This document shows, one piece after another, positions 36,015 to 45,203 of a DNA stretch of 64,000 nucleotides. Within the stretch, counting starts at the first letter, position 1; each line of letters opens with the position of its first letter. Made by a program: the position numbers and the translations under genes. The DNA is from Microbacterium sp. SORGH_AS_0969 (GTDB lineage Bacteria > Actinomycetota > Actinomycetes > Actinomycetales > Microbacteriaceae), in the NCBI RefSeq assembly GCF_030818255.1, contig NZ_JAUTAG010000001.1, positions 496,001-560,000 of the forward strand, in the 5' to 3' direction. The notes beneath the pieces are model-generated. The model ran no database searches. It was not told the DNA's origin and saw only the letters and a program-made list of their open reading frames with translations.

Positions 36015-36485
36015 TCAGCGCTTGGAGTACTGAGGCGCCTTGCGGGCCTTCTTGAGACCGGCCTTCTTGCGCTCCTTGACGCGAGCGTCGCGCGAGAGGA
36101 AGCCGGCCTTCTTCAGGGTCGGGCGGTTGTTCTCGGCGTCGATCTCGTTGAGCGCACGGGCGATACCCAGGCGCAGTGCGCCGGCCTGGCCCGAGGGGCC
36201 GCCGCCGGAGATGCGCGCGATCACGTCGTACGAGCCCGCGAGCTCGAGCACCGTGAACGGGTCGTTGATCAGCTGCTGGTGCAGCTTGTTCGGGAAGTAG
36301 TCCTCGATCGTGCGGCCGTTGACCGTGATCGTGCCCGAGCCGGGAACCAGGCGCACGCGGGCGATGGCCTGCTTGCGGCGGCCGACGGCTGCGCCGGGGA
36401 CCGAGAGCACGGGGCGCTCGGCGGCGACGACGGACTGCTCGGCCGGCGTCTCGGTGCTGTAGTTGCTGGAGTCGATGTTCGACAC
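36015..36485 (-). CDS. rpsI: 30S ribosomal protein S9
   Basis: 156 residues. The conserved core begins around residue 35 ([19 protein letters not shown]) and ends with the S9 signature tail [10 protein letters not shown], which contacts tRNA in the P site. The first ~30 residues are a variable actinobacterial extension. Follows rplM with a 24-bp gap. Confidence 0.98.
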   Translation of the reverse strand: MSNIDSSNYSTETPAEQSVVAAERPVLSVPGAAVGRRKQAIARVRLVPGSGTITVNGRTIEDYFPNKLHQQLINDPFTVLELAGSYDVIARISGGGPSGQAGALRLGIARALNEIDAENNRPTLKKAGFLSRDARVKERKKAGLKKARKAPQYSKR

Positions 36486-36509
36486 TGTTTCGTCCTTATC
36501 CGGCGGCGC

Positions 36510-36956
36510 TTACTGGGCGACCTGGTCGAAGGTGTATGCCGTGGGCTGCTGGGCACCGTGGGGGTGCTCCGCGCCGCGGTAGACCTTGAGCTTCTTGAGC
36601 TGCGCCGCGCCGAGGCTGTTCTTGGGCAGCATGCCGCGGATGGCCTTCTCGACCGCGCGGACAGGGTTCTTCTCGAGGAGTTCGTCGTAGGTGACGGACT
36701 TCAGACCGCCCGGGTAGCCCGAGTGGCGGTACGCCTTCTTGTTCTGGAGCTTCTGACCCGTGAGCGCCACCTTCTCGGCGTTGATCACGATGACGAAGTC
36801 GCCGGAGTCGATGTGGTTGGCGAAGGTCGGCTTGTGCTTGCCGCGGAGGAGGACCGCCGCGTGCGAGGCCAGGCGGCCGAGAACGACGTCGGTGGCGTCG
36901 ATAACGACCCACTCGCGCGTGACCTCAGCGGCCTTGGGGGTGAAAGTGCGCGTCAC
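36510..36956 (-). CDS. rplM: 50S ribosomal protein L13
   Basis: 148 residues. L13 motifs: [55 protein letters not shown], and the end region [12 protein letters not shown]. First gene of rplM-rpsI-glmM. No L13 leader structure was recognised in the upstream 188 bp. Confidence 0.98.
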   Translation of the reverse strand: MTRTFTPKAAEVTREWVVIDATDVVLGRLASHAAVLLRGKHKPTFANHIDSGDFVIVINAEKVALTGQKLQNKKAYRHSGYPGGLKSVTYDELLEKNPVRAVEKAIRGMLPKNSLGAAQLKKLKVYRGAEHPHGAQQPTAYTFDQVAQ

Positions 36957-37144
36957 AGTAGTGCTGCTTTCTTGATCGAACGGAGGAGTTCGTGAATCCC
37001 GCTCCGGTGGTCCGTTCCCGTGTCGACGACTCGGGGAACAGGGCCGGTGGAGGGCTCACGTTCGGGCAACCTGCTCGCAGAGAGGCAGGCACCAAAGATC
37101 AAGACTACGTCATTCGGATGCCGAGACCAAACGCGGGCGATCCG

Positions 37145-37912
37145 TCACCCCCAGAGGGTCCCGACGGCGACGAGGACGACCCCGGTGGCGTTGAACACGA
37201 TGTGCGTGGCGACCGCCCCCCACAGCCTGCCGGTACCGAGCACGAGCACGGCCGTGACGACCCCGACCAGCGCGAGAGCCCACACATCCGGAACGGACAG
37301 CGTCGCCGCGAGAAGGTGCGCGGAGACGAACAGCGCCGCGGATATCGCCGTCGCCGCGATCCCTCCGGCGACGCGCCCCGCCCACCGGCGGACAATCGTG
37401 TAGGCACACACGAGCACGACACCGCGGAAGAGGAGTTCTTCGAGCACGGGGGCGACGACGACAGCGGAGATCGCGTCGACGACGAAACCGTCGGGGAGGG
37501 CCCCATCGACGCTGGGGGTCGACGGCCACGGCAGCGGTCCGCTCTCGGCTTGCGCCAGGGCTCCCTGGACGAATCGCAGGGTGACCCCGAGGACCGCCCC
37601 GTACAGGACGTCGACGGCGCGGAAGGCGAGAAGACCGCGAGGGCGAGAGCGGCTCCACGCCCAGACCACGGGGACAGCGAGGCTGACCCAGATGACCGCC
37701 TGCGAGACGATCGCAGAGCTCGAAGCGGGCAGGACGGGTGCGAGAGCCCGCGCGACCAGGGCACCCGCACCCGCGGCGGCCGTCGCCCACCCCAGCAGCT
37801 CCAGCCCCCACGGCGCCGTCGTCGCCCCGCCCTCACGCCAGGCGCGGTGGGGACGACGACGTCGTCGTCGCATCGGGGCGCCGTCGAGGGATTCGGCATC
37901 GCGGGCGCTCAT
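37145..37912 (-). CDS. CPBP family intramembrane glutamic endopeptidase
   Basis: 255 residues from the ATG at 37912. Arg-rich N-terminus (MRRRRRRPHR), then about six to eight membrane helices. Protease motif 1 EELLFRG, a later FVSAHL and HIVFNATG supply the Glu-Glu-Arg and His residues of the CPBP (Abi) family. Role unknown; relatives cleave prenylated or small peptides, or give self-immunity. It stands alone upstream of rplM on the same strand. Confidence 0.9.
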   Translation of the reverse strand: MSARDAESLDGAPMRRRRRRPHRAWREGGATTAPWGLELLGWATAAAGAGALVARALAPVLPASSSAIVSQAVIWVSLAVPVVWAWSRSRPRGLLAFRAVDVLYGAVLGVTLRFVQGALAQAESGPLPWPSTPSVDGALPDGFVVDAISAVVVAPVLEELLFRGVVLVCAYTIVRRWAGRVAGGIAATAISAALFVSAHLLAATLSVPDVWALALVGVVTAVLVLGTGRLWGAVATHIVFNATGVVLVAVGTLWG

Positions 37913-38023
37913 GATCGCCACCGTAGAGGCGTGATTCCGCGGCATCCCGGGAACGTCCGACACCGCCGGGGCGTCTCGCGTCGTGCCCGCCCACCGCGTC
38001 ACCCGATGAAGGTGAGGGATTCA

Positions 38024-38057
38024 CCTGCGCGGCCGGGCGCGCATCCGGCCGCGCAGG
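38024..38057 (-). terminator. 13-bp hairpin after the chloroperoxidase-like hydrolase gene
   Basis: CCTGCGCGGCCGG and its perfect complement at 38045-38057, with an 8-nt loop, just after the stop at 38061. No T-run follows on the minus strand. Confidence 0.7.
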
Positions 38058-38060
38058 AGA

Positions 38061-38897
38061 TCAGCGCTGCAGGAAGTCGATGAGCACGCGGTTGAACTCG
38101 TCGACGTGGCTGACATTGACGCCGTGCGGAGCACCGGCGACGACGTGCAGCTCGCTGCCCGCGATCGCGGCGTGCGTGCGCGCACCCGACCCTTCGAAGG
38201 GAACCGTCGCGTCACTGTCGCCGTGGATGACGAGCGTCGGGACGGTGACGTTAGGCAGGTCCTCGCGGAAGTCGGTTGTCGCGAACGCCTCCATCGCCTT
38301 CAGCGCCGCATGGTGGTCGGCCTGGTTCGCGAGCCGCTCCGCCTCGGCGCGGTCCGCCTCGGAGACGACGAGCGTGCCGTCGACCGAGAAGAAGTCGGTC
38401 GTGAACTGGTGGTAGAACGCCTTCTCGTCGTCCTTCAGGCCCTGCTTCATGCCGTCGGCGGTCTCGTCGTCGAGCGGACCCTCGGGGTTGTCGTCGGTCT
38501 TCGCGAGATACGGCGGCACCGCCGCGGCGAAGACGACGCTGCGCACGCGGTCGGCGCCGTGCCGCGTGAGGTAGCGGGCGACCTCGCCACCTCCCATCGA
38601 GAAACCGACGAGAGTCGCGTCGCGCAGATCCAGCGCGGCCAGAACCGCCTCGAGGTCGTCCGAGAAGGTGTCGTAGTCGTACCCCGTGCGGGGCTTGTCG
38701 CTGCGACCGAAGCCGCGGCGGTCGTAGGTGACGACGCGGTAGCCGGCCTCCTCGAGCGCCGGAACCTGGTGGGCCCAGGACTCCCCCGAGAGGGGCCAGC
38801 CGTGGATGAGGACGACGGGACGACCCGTGCCGCCGGTGTCGTCGACGTGGAGGTCGATGTCGGTCAAGAGTCCGTGGTGTGCAGTGATCTCGCTCAT
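38061..38897 (-). CDS. alpha/beta hydrolase, non-haem chloroperoxidase-like
   Basis: 278 residues from the ATG at 38897. VLIHGWPLSGESW (oxyanion), YDRRGFGRSDKP, nucleophile elbow LVGFSMGGGEVARY with Ser100, acid in LVIHGDSDATVPFE and His in GAPHGVNVSHVDEFN: the full triad. The segment order and length match cofactor-free haloperoxidase/arylesterase-type hydrolases. Natural substrate unknown. An alternative start lies three codons upstream. Confidence 0.9.
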   Translation of the reverse strand: MSEITAHHGLLTDIDLHVDDTGGTGRPVVLIHGWPLSGESWAHQVPALEEAGYRVVTYDRRGFGRSDKPRTGYDYDTFSDDLEAVLAALDLRDATLVGFSMGGGEVARYLTRHGADRVRSVVFAAAVPPYLAKTDDNPEGPLDDETADGMKQGLKDDEKAFYHQFTTDFFSVDGTLVVSEADRAEAERLANQADHHAALKAMEAFATTDFREDLPNVTVPTLVIHGDSDATVPFEGSGARTHAAIAGSELHVVAGAPHGVNVSHVDEFNRVLIDFLQR

Positions 38898-39040
38898 GCC
38901 GACCATCGTTCGACTCGAATCTGGACGGACGGGGACGGTTGACGTCATGCCGACGAGTTGATACCTCCGCGCATGAACACGAACGTCGTCCCGAGCGCAA
39001 CGCCGGGCGTGCGCGGCGAGCCTGTCACTAGCCTCCCGGC

Positions 39041-39529
39041 ATGACTTCTCTTCGTCTTCCGTTCGCGATCCTCACGGCCGCGCCTCTCGCCCTGGCACTG
39101 ACGGGCTGCGCCCCCTCCACGACGGGCGCGGGCACCTCGGAGACGGTCGTCGCGGCCGTCGTGCGCGCGGAGTCGGACAGCGGCGGGCGCGCCGTCGATC
39201 TCGAGCGCGAGGACGACGGCTCGTGGGAGGTCCGCGTGGCCATGAGCGGGCGAGCCGAGGATCTGCGGATCAGCGCGGACGGAGGGCAGGTGCTCTCGCG
39301 GGGCGAGGCGGACACCCTCGACGCCGAGGATCGTGCCGCGCTCGAGAGGGCGGGGACGACGATGGCGGATGCCGTGCGGACCGCCGTCGCGGCCCACGGC
39401 GACGGCAGCGTCGAAGAGGTCGGGATCGAACGCGCCGAGGGCGGCTCGGTATGGCGGGTGTCCTTCGACACGGGTGCGGACGTCACCATCTCGCTCGCGG
39501 ACGGGAGCGTCGTGCCGTCCGCCCCGTGA
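39041..39529 (+). CDS. small lipoprotein with PepSY-like repeats
   Basis: 162 residues. Signal peptide with lipobox LTGC (Cys23). The mature part contains two similar alpha/beta stretches, each ending in a short strand motif (WEVRVAMSGRAEDLRISADG and VWRVSFDTGADVTISLADGS), with DAVRTAVAAHGDGSVEEVGI between, resembling PepSY domains. Function unknown. It lies 30 bp upstream of the ohrR region but is not obviously related to it. Confidence 0.8.
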   Translation: MTSLRLPFAILTAAPLALALTGCAPSTTGAGTSETVVAAVVRAESDSGGRAVDLEREDDGSWEVRVAMSGRAEDLRISADGGQVLSRGEADTLDAEDRAALERAGTTMADAVRTAVAAHGDGSVEEVGIERAEGGSVWRVSFDTGADVTISLADGSVVPSAP

Positions 39530-39547
39530 CGAGTAGGTTAAGTTGTG

Positions 39548-39562
39548 CACAATTAAATTGTG
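39548..39562 (+). promoter_or_regulatory. OhrR-type operator
   Basis: CACAATTAAATTGTG, a perfect 7-1-7 palindrome in A+T-rich sequence, close to the known OhrR operator TACAATTnAATTGTA. It ends 15 bp before the ATG at 39578 and overlaps a GTG start candidate at 39560. Confidence 0.85.
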
Positions 39563-39577
39563 TGCAACCCTTATCGC

Positions 39578-40057
39578 ATGCCCGCTGTCGATGCCCTCGT
39601 CTGCTTCGCCCTCTACGCGGCGAACCGCACGACGACCCAGGCCTACCGGGCTCTGCTCGAGCCCTGGAACCTCACGTATCCGCAGTACATCGCGCTCGTG
39701 ACCCTCTGGAACGACGGCGACCAGACCGTGAGCAGCCTGGGCGACGCGCTCCAGCTCGACTCGGGAACACTGTCGCCGATGCTCGCGCGCCTGCAGACCG
39801 CCGGGTACGTGACGCGAACGCGCGACGGCCGCGACGAGCGCGTGGTCACCGTCTCCCTCACCCCGAGAGGTCACGAGCTGCGCACCGAACTCGCGCACGT
39901 GCCGCGGTGCATCGCGCAGGGCTCGGGACTCCCCGACGCCGACAGCGCTCGAGACCTCATCGATGCACTGCACCAGCTGACGGCCGCGATGCGCGACCTG
40001 CGCGACCACCCGGAAGACGCCGTCGCCGCCGAACGCGCGACGCGCGACGCCTCCTGA
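39578..40057 (+). CDS. ohrR: MarR-family peroxide sensor OhrR
   Basis: 159 residues from the ATG at 39578. A GTG at 39560 would add six residues but lies in the operator. N-terminal sensing cysteine Cys9 in ALVCFALYAANR, as in OhrR; LEPWNLTYPQYIALVTLW, then the winged helix (LGDALQLDSGTLSPMLARLQ; RDGRDERVVTVSLT). OhrR represses ohr until its cysteine is oxidised by organic hydroperoxides. No clear ribosome-binding site is visible, so the message may be leaderless. Directly followed by ohr. Confidence 0.93.
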   Translation: MPAVDALVCFALYAANRTTTQAYRALLEPWNLTYPQYIALVTLWNDGDQTVSSLGDALQLDSGTLSPMLARLQTAGYVTRTRDGRDERVVTVSLTPRGHELRTELAHVPRCIAQGSGLPDADSARDLIDALHQLTAAMRDLRDHPEDAVAAERATRDAS

Positions 40058-40094
40058 ACCGCCCGACACCCCGTCCCCAGAAAGGAACACACTC

Positions 40095-40514
40095 ATGGAC
40101 GTTCTCTACACCGCAGAAGCGCTGTCCACCGGTCAGGGCCGCCTCGGCCACGTCTCGGCCGGCGAGTACATCGACCTCGAGGTCGCACCGCCCAAGGAGC
40201 TCGGCGGATCCGGCCAGGGCACCAACCCCGAGCAGCTCTTTGCCGCGGGTTACGCGGCCTGCTTCCACAGCGCGCTGCACTCCGTCGCGCGCGCACAGAA
40301 GGTCACGATCGAGGACTCCTCGGTCGGCGGCCGCGTGCAGATCGGGCCCAACGGCCAGGGCGGCTACCAGCTCGCCGTCCTCCTCGAGGTCGTCCTCCCG
40401 GGCATCGAGCACGAGCTCGCCCAGCAGCTCGCCGACGCGGCACACCAGGTGTGCCCGTACTCCAACGCCACGCGCGGCAATATCGACGTCACCGTCACCG
40501 TCTCGGACGACTGA
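40095..40514 (+). CDS. ohr: organic hydroperoxide reductase Ohr
   Basis: 139 residues. OsmC/Ohr fold with the catalytic cysteine pair Cys56 (AAGYAACFHSAL) and Cys120 (HQVCPYSNATRGN), and the start VLYTAEALSTGQGR. Thiol-dependent reduction of organic hydroperoxides. AGAAAGGA lies upstream. It is 37 bp after ohrR and followed by a hairpin terminator, so ohrR-ohr is a complete two-gene unit. Confidence 0.97.
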   Translation: MDVLYTAEALSTGQGRLGHVSAGEYIDLEVAPPKELGGSGQGTNPEQLFAAGYAACFHSALHSVARAQKVTIEDSSVGGRVQIGPNGQGGYQLAVLLEVVLPGIEHELAQQLADAAHQVCPYSNATRGNIDVTVTVSDD

Positions 40515-40521
40515 TGACCAC

Positions 40522-40554
40522 GGGCGGGGGCGCTCGTCACCAACGCCCCCGCCC
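40522..40554 (+). terminator. ohr terminator hairpin
   Basis: GGGCGGGGGCG at 40522-40532 pairs with CGCCCCCGCCC at 40544-40554 (perfect 11 bp, 11-nt loop), 8 bp after the ohr stop. Confidence 0.75.
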
Positions 40555-40590
40555 TTCGCGTCGCCCGGCGGGCGTCGTAGGGTGTGAGTC

Positions 40591-41238
40591 GTGATCCGGG
40601 TCGTAGTCGTCGATGATGAAGCCCTCGTACGCTCCGGTTTCGAGTTGATCCTGGGCGCTGCGCCCGACATCCGGGTCGTCGCGGCCGTAGACGGAGACGT
40701 CGCCGTCGACACCATCCGCCGCGAACGCCCGGACGTCGTCCTCCTCGACATCCGAATGCCGGAACGCAGCGGCCTCGACATCCTGGGCGACCTGCGACAC
40801 GACGCCCACCGCCCGGTCATCGGCATCCTGACGACCTTCGACACGGACGAGTACATCGCTCGCGCACTGTACGACGGTGCGGCGGGGTTCCTCGTCAAAG
40901 ACACCGCGCCGGAGAACCTCGCGGCCATGGTGCGCACACTCGCCGCCGGCGGAGTGGTGCTGTCACCGCAGGTCTCGCGCACCCTGGTCGACGGCTACAC
41001 CGGCGCACCCGACCACGACGCCGTGCGGCGGATCGCCCTCCTGACGGATCGCGAGCGCGACGTCCTGGCCTGCCTCCCCACGGGTGAATCCAACGCCGAG
41101 ATCGGCCGAAGACTGCACCTCAGCGGCGCGACCGTGAAGGACCATGTCAGCGCGATCCTGTCGAAGCTGTCCGTGTCGACGCGGCTCGAAGCGGCTCTCA
41201 TCTCGGAGCGGGCACGCCCCCGTCGGCGCCGCGCATGA
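40591..41238 (+). CDS. LuxR/NarL-family response regulator
   Basis: 215 residues, GTG start. Receiver with DDE (8-10), phosphoacceptor Asp53 (VVLLDIRMPERSG), Thr in ILTTFDTDEY and Lys in FLVKDTAPE. C-terminal LuxR HTH (LLTDRERDVLACLPTGESNA; ATVKDHVSAILSKLSV). Overlaps the kinase start by 4 bp, so the two form a DesK/LiaRS-type two-component pair with the regulator first. Targets unknown. Confidence 0.95.
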   Translation: MIRVVVVDDEALVRSGFELILGAAPDIRVVAAVDGDVAVDTIRRERPDVVLLDIRMPERSGLDILGDLRHDAHRPVIGILTTFDTDEYIARALYDGAAGFLVKDTAPENLAAMVRTLAAGGVVLSPQVSRTLVDGYTGAPDHDAVRRIALLTDRERDVLACLPTGESNAEIGRRLHLSGATVKDHVSAILSKLSVSTRLEAALISERARPRRRRA

Positions 41239-42365
41239 CGCGCTTCGTCCCGCGGGCCGTCGAACGACTCAGCGGAACGCGCGGCTTCGCCGTCGTCGTC
41301 GACCTCACGCTCGCCGCGGCGGCCTTCATCGACGTCGCCGTCTCGATTCCCTCGTGGTCGACGATCGAGACCGCTCTCGCTCTCGTCGCGGTGGCGGGGC
41401 TCCTCGTGCGCCGCCGCCTGCCCTGGGTGTCGTTCGCACTCGTGCTTCCCGGCCTCGTCGTGGATTCCATGACGATCGCCGCCCCGATCGCGCTGTACTC
41501 GGTCGCGGTGCGGACCCGTCGCATCCCTCTCCTGGTCGCTGCGGGAGCGGTGACCTTCGGCTGCTTCCTCCTGCCCGACTGGCAGCTGCCCGAGATGGAC
41601 TTCCTCGCGCCCGCCTTGCTCTACGCCCTGATGTACGCCGCGACGCCCATCGCCCTCGGCGCCCTCGTCCGCACGCACCGCGAACTCTCCGACCGTGTCG
41701 CAGAGTTGTCGCTCGCGCGCGAGGCGGGGCGCGAGAGAGAGAGGGAGGACGTCCTCCGGCGCGAGCGCGTCCGCATCTCACGCGAGATGCACGACGTCGT
41801 CTCTCATCAGGTCAGCCTCGTCGCCGTCCAGGCCGGGGCCCTCCAGGTCTCGTCTCCCGATCCCGAGTCGCGACGGATCGCCGGGGTCATCCGCTCCCTC
41901 GCGGTCCGGACGCTCGATGAGCTCCGCCAGATGGTGGGGGTCCTGCGCGCCGACGGAGCGCGCACCGACTCCGCCGAACCGCAGCCCACGGTCGACGACC
42001 TCCCCCGACTCGTGCGAGAGAGCGGCCTCGAGGCGGAGCTGGATATCTCTCTCCCCGCCGATCTCGCTCCTCCCCTCCAACGCGCGGTCTACCGCACCGT
42101 CCAGGAAGGCCTGACGAACGCCCGCAAGCACGCGCCCGGGGCGCGCGTCCAGGTCACCGCGACCGCGGACACCGCCGCGATCGACGTCGTCATCGAGAAC
42201 GACGCCGCGACCGAGCACGGTATCCACCTGCCCTCGAGCGGGACGGGCCTGCTCGGTCTTCGCGAGCGCGCCGAGCTGCTCGGCGGCCACCTCGACGCCG
42301 CGGCGCGCAGCGGCGGAGGCTATCGACTGCGCGTCACGATCCCCCGGCGTGACAGCGAGCACTGA
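41235..42365 (+). CDS. sensor histidine kinase, HisKA_3 type
   Basis: 376 residues. Four to five membrane helices in the first 145 residues, a charged coiled-coil linker (ELSLAREAGREREREDVLRR), then HisKA_3 with His186 in ISREMHDVVSHQVSLVAVQA and a HATPase_c domain (VYRTVQEGLTNARKHAPGA; GTGLLGLRERAELLGGHLDA). No large extracellular domain, so an envelope or membrane signal is likely. Cognate regulator directly upstream. Confidence 0.94.
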   Translation: MTRFVPRAVERLSGTRGFAVVVDLTLAAAAFIDVAVSIPSWSTIETALALVAVAGLLVRRRLPWVSFALVLPGLVVDSMTIAAPIALYSVAVRTRRIPLLVAAGAVTFGCFLLPDWQLPEMDFLAPALLYALMYAATPIALGALVRTHRELSDRVAELSLAREAGREREREDVLRRERVRISREMHDVVSHQVSLVAVQAGALQVSSPDPESRRIAGVIRSLAVRTLDELRQMVGVLRADGARTDSAEPQPTVDDLPRLVRESGLEAELDISLPADLAPPLQRAVYRTVQEGLTNARKHAPGARVQVTATADTAAIDVVIENDAATEHGIHLPSSGTGLLGLRERAELLGGHLDAAARSGGGYRLRVTIPRRDSEH

Positions 42366-42398
42366 CACCGCTGCCGCCACCGACCACGGCCGGGGCCC

Positions 42399-43463
42399 TC
42401 AGCTCACGCGCAGCTCGGACTCGCCCTTCGGGTACGAGCGGCGCAACCACGCCCCGAACCCCGGCTGCGAGAGGCATGCCGAGGCATCGGCGCAGGTCAC
42501 GACGGGGTCGTCCGCGGCGTACGTCTCGTAGATCCGCACCTTCGTGTCGAGCACCGCACCGTCGACGTTGGCGGGCTCGTCCTGCGAGGGGTACCCGATG
42601 TAATAGGACATCGCCTCCGGTCCGATGCCCGCCTGCGGCGCGAGGGCTCGCACGAGCGAACCCACCGCCGAGTGATCGGGGTGATCGCCGCGCGCGAAAG
42701 CGCTCTCGTGAGGGATGTTCGTGGTCACGTGGGTCGGCTGCGCCGCAGCCAGGAGCTCGACGATCGTCGCCGATAGGCGCGCGCGGTCGTAGACGGTCGA
42801 GCCGTCCACCGATGTCAGCGTCGCCGCGGAACCGTTGATGAGCCGCGTCAGGCACACGTTGCCCGTCGCGACGAAGCCCTCGGCATCCAGACCTCCATCC
42901 GGCAGCCGCATCATCGTGAGTGAGAGGCGCGGCTCGTCCGAGGGGGTGAACCGTATGACCTGTGCGCCCGAGAGCAGCGTGAGCTTCTCCTCCTGCCACG
43001 GCGCGGTGCTGCCGCGCATCTCGTCGTACGCGGCGCGGATACCGGCCTCCCGCTGTTCCGCGTACTCGAGGCCCTTGCCCGCGTCACCCGCCGTGACGAA
43101 CACGGCACGAACGGTACGCCCCGAGGCGATCTCCTCCGACAGCGCCGGGTTGGCGAAGATGATGTCGTCGTCCGCGTGGGCCCAGATCGCCATCGCGGTG
43201 TCGGTGCCGGCAGCCTGCGCGGCCGGAGAGGGCGGCAACGGGGAGGGGAGGGATGCCGGCAGGATCGGCGCGAGCGAGACCCAGGTGCCGACAGGGCCGG
43301 AACTCCGTCGGACGTTGCGGTAGACCAGCGCACCCGCCCCGAGCCCGACGACCGCGAGCCCACCGATGAGCAGTCCGCGCCGGGTCAACCGGGCGCGGCG
43401 CGCGCGATCGACAGCGGAATCGTCGGGTGCCGTGTCGGGCGAGGGATCGTCGTCAGTGCGCAC
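42399..43463 (-). CDS. membrane-anchored PIG-L family deacetylase
   Basis: 354 residues, GTG start. Arg-rich start with a TRRGLLIGGLAVVGLGAGAL helix (possible twin-arginine-like anchor), a proline linker, then the PIG-L/LmbE domain. The metal motif is AHADDDIIF, where the family usually has AHPDDE. GDAGKGLEYAEQREAGIRAA and DHPDHSAVGSLV supply further metal-site residues. Such enzymes N-deacetylate GlcNAc-type or mycothiol-type substrates. Closely similar to the 43978-45057 protein, so a duplication. The extracytoplasmic location suggests polysaccharide modification. Confidence 0.88.
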   Translation of the reverse strand: MRTDDDPSPDTAPDDSAVDRARRARLTRRGLLIGGLAVVGLGAGALVYRNVRRSSGPVGTWVSLAPILPASLPSPLPPSPAAQAAGTDTAMAIWAHADDDIIFANPALSEEIASGRTVRAVFVTAGDAGKGLEYAEQREAGIRAAYDEMRGSTAPWQEEKLTLLSGAQVIRFTPSDEPRLSLTMMRLPDGGLDAEGFVATGNVCLTRLINGSAATLTSVDGSTVYDRARLSATIVELLAAAQPTHVTTNIPHESAFARGDHPDHSAVGSLVRALAPQAGIGPEAMSYYIGYPSQDEPANVDGAVLDTKVRIYETYAADDPVVTCADASACLSQPGFGAWLRRSYPKGESELRVS

Positions 43464-43680
43464 GGCGGTTCCGTCCTCTTCTCCTGCACCGCGCCGGTCG
43501 GGCCGCGTGGCCCCCGGTTCGGTTCTTCGTCTTCCGTCTCGACGCTATCGCGGCGACCCCGGGTATCCCTGTCAGCGCCCGAGAGTTCCCCCGCTCGGCG
43601 GGGTTGAGCACCTACGGCAATTCATCCGGTCCATCGATAACGCTCAGCCGAAACCGAGGGAGCGCGGCCACACTCGCCCC

Positions 43681-43962
43681 ATGCAGACGTCCTCACCGCC
43701 GCGGTCGCTGTCGCCCGCTGCTCTGCGCGTACGCGCCGTCCTCTGGGAGTGGGACCCGATCGGGGTCCGCGACATCGGCGACGGGTGGCCCGACGACGAG
43801 TACGACGACCTCATCGTGCCGATCCTCGAGGCCCTGGCATCCAAGCCCACCGCCGACGAGCTCGCGGCCGACCTGCGTTCGGTGGTCGAGATCGACTACG
43901 GCCTGCCCACGCCGGACGGATGCCACGAGGTCGCGGTGTCTCTGCTCCGCCTCCAGGACTGA
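43681..43962 (+). CDS. small acidic protein, DUF1871-like
   Basis: 93 residues from an ATG. Compact, acidic, no signal peptide. VLWEWDPIGVRDIGDGWPDD followed by EYDDLIVPILEAL resembles DUF1871, whose members carry WDPIGV and DEYD motifs. Encoded on the plus strand between two similar PIG-L genes on the minus strand. Function unknown; some relatives sit among immunity genes, but nothing here shows a toxin. Confidence 0.65.
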   Translation: MQTSSPPRSLSPAALRVRAVLWEWDPIGVRDIGDGWPDDEYDDLIVPILEALASKPTADELAADLRSVVEIDYGLPTPDGCHEVAVSLLRLQD

Positions 43963-43977
43963 GCCGTACCGGCCGGC

Positions 43978-45057
43978 TCAGGGCATCTGCAGTTCGGCCT
44001 CGGTCTTGGGGTAGGACCGCCGGAGCCACTCGCCGAACTTTCGCGTCTTGAGACACCCATCGCGGTCGGCGCAACGGATGACGTCGTCCTGTTGGGTGTA
44101 GACCCGGTAGATCTCCACCTTGGTGTCGAGGGCCGCCCCCTCGATGTTGCGGGGCAGATTCTCGGACGGATAACCCACGAAGTAGCGCAGCCCCGGGCCG
44201 GCGTCCGCGGTCGGTCCGATCGCGTCACGCACGAGTGTGCCGACGACCGAGTGGTCAGGATGATCGCCGGGCGCGAACGCGCTCCCCCGCGGAATGTGGG
44301 TCAGCGTCTGGGAGGGGTGGAACGCCTCGGCGAGCTCCGCGAGACTCGCGGTGAGCTGAGCGCTGCTCAGCGCGGGGCCGCCGTCGATGGGAGCGAGCGA
44401 GGCGATCGACCCGTCAAGCAGTTTGCTCAGCGTCGCGTACCCGGTCGCCGCGAACCCTCCGTCGGTGATGTTGCCGTCGGGAAGACGGACGAAGAGGACG
44501 GACACACGGGGGTCCCCCTGCGGCGTCAGACGATCGACGCGCATTCCCGCGTCCAGGGTGATCTCGGTCTCGTCCCAGAGCCCCTCTTCTCCTCGCATCA
44601 CGTTGTAGGCGCGCAGGATGCCGAGCTCTCGCGATCGGGTGTAATCCATGCCACGGCCGGCGTCGCCCGCGGTGACGAAGACCGTGCGGACGCAGTCGCC
44701 CGCCGCGATCGCCTCGGAGATCGTCGGGTTGGCGAAGATGATGTCGTCATCCGGGTGCGCCCAGATCGTGAGAAGGGTGTCCTCACCGACACAGGGCTGG
44801 GCGACCGGCGACGTCGGGGTCGGGGTCGGGGTAGGGGGCGGGGTCGGAGTCGGGGTCGGAGAATCAGTCGGGCGCGGCGACTCGGCCCGAGAGGAGGGCG
44901 TCGAGACCGCCGCGGGGGCGGGAGATGCGAAGCGATCGAGCACGATCGGCACGGCGATGGCGGCCGCCGCGACGGCGACGACCGCGGCGACCGCGACGAG
45001 GAGGGCGGCGCGGCGGCGTCTTCTCGCGCGAGCGGAGCGCGTTCGCGTGCGCGTCAT
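43978..45057 (-). CDS. secreted/anchored PIG-L family deacetylase
   Basis: 359 residues from the ATG at 45057. An Arg-rich start and a long hydrophobic helix (ALLVAVAAVVAVAAAAIAVP) act as signal anchor; a Thr-Pro repeat linker (TPTPTPPPTPTPTPT) spans the wall; the PIG-L domain follows with the canonical metal motif WAHPDDDIIFANP, then GDAGRGMDYTRSRELGILRA and GDHPDHSVVGTLV. Only the first motif differs clearly from the neighbour at 42399-43463, which has Ala for Pro. Probably deacetylates an amino sugar in a surface glycan; substrate unknown. Confidence 0.88.
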   Translation of the reverse strand: MTRTRTRSARARRRRRAALLVAVAAVVAVAAAAIAVPIVLDRFASPAPAAVSTPSSRAESPRPTDSPTPTPTPPPTPTPTPTSPVAQPCVGEDTLLTIWAHPDDDIIFANPTISEAIAAGDCVRTVFVTAGDAGRGMDYTRSRELGILRAYNVMRGEEGLWDETEITLDAGMRVDRLTPQGDPRVSVLFVRLPDGNITDGGFAATGYATLSKLLDGSIASLAPIDGGPALSSAQLTASLAELAEAFHPSQTLTHIPRGSAFAPGDHPDHSVVGTLVRDAIGPTADAGPGLRYFVGYPSENLPRNIEGAALDTKVEIYRVYTQQDDVIRCADRDGCLKTRKFGEWLRRSYPKTEAELQMP

Positions 45058-45203
45058 CGATGGTCCTTTCGGCCGCGGCGCATCGGTCGAGGGCCGGCGA
45101 TCATCCGTCGCCCGAGTGTAACGACACCGCTTCCCGGCGCCGCGGGACGCCTCCCGCACGGGCGGAAAGTGACCGGATCGCGCGTGTCCCCGAAACATCG
45201 CAT

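Noticed and set aside
44813..44860. GTCGGG repeat as regulatory repeat
   Set aside because: It lies in frame in the PIG-L gene and encodes the Thr/Pro linker, so coding low complexity explains it.
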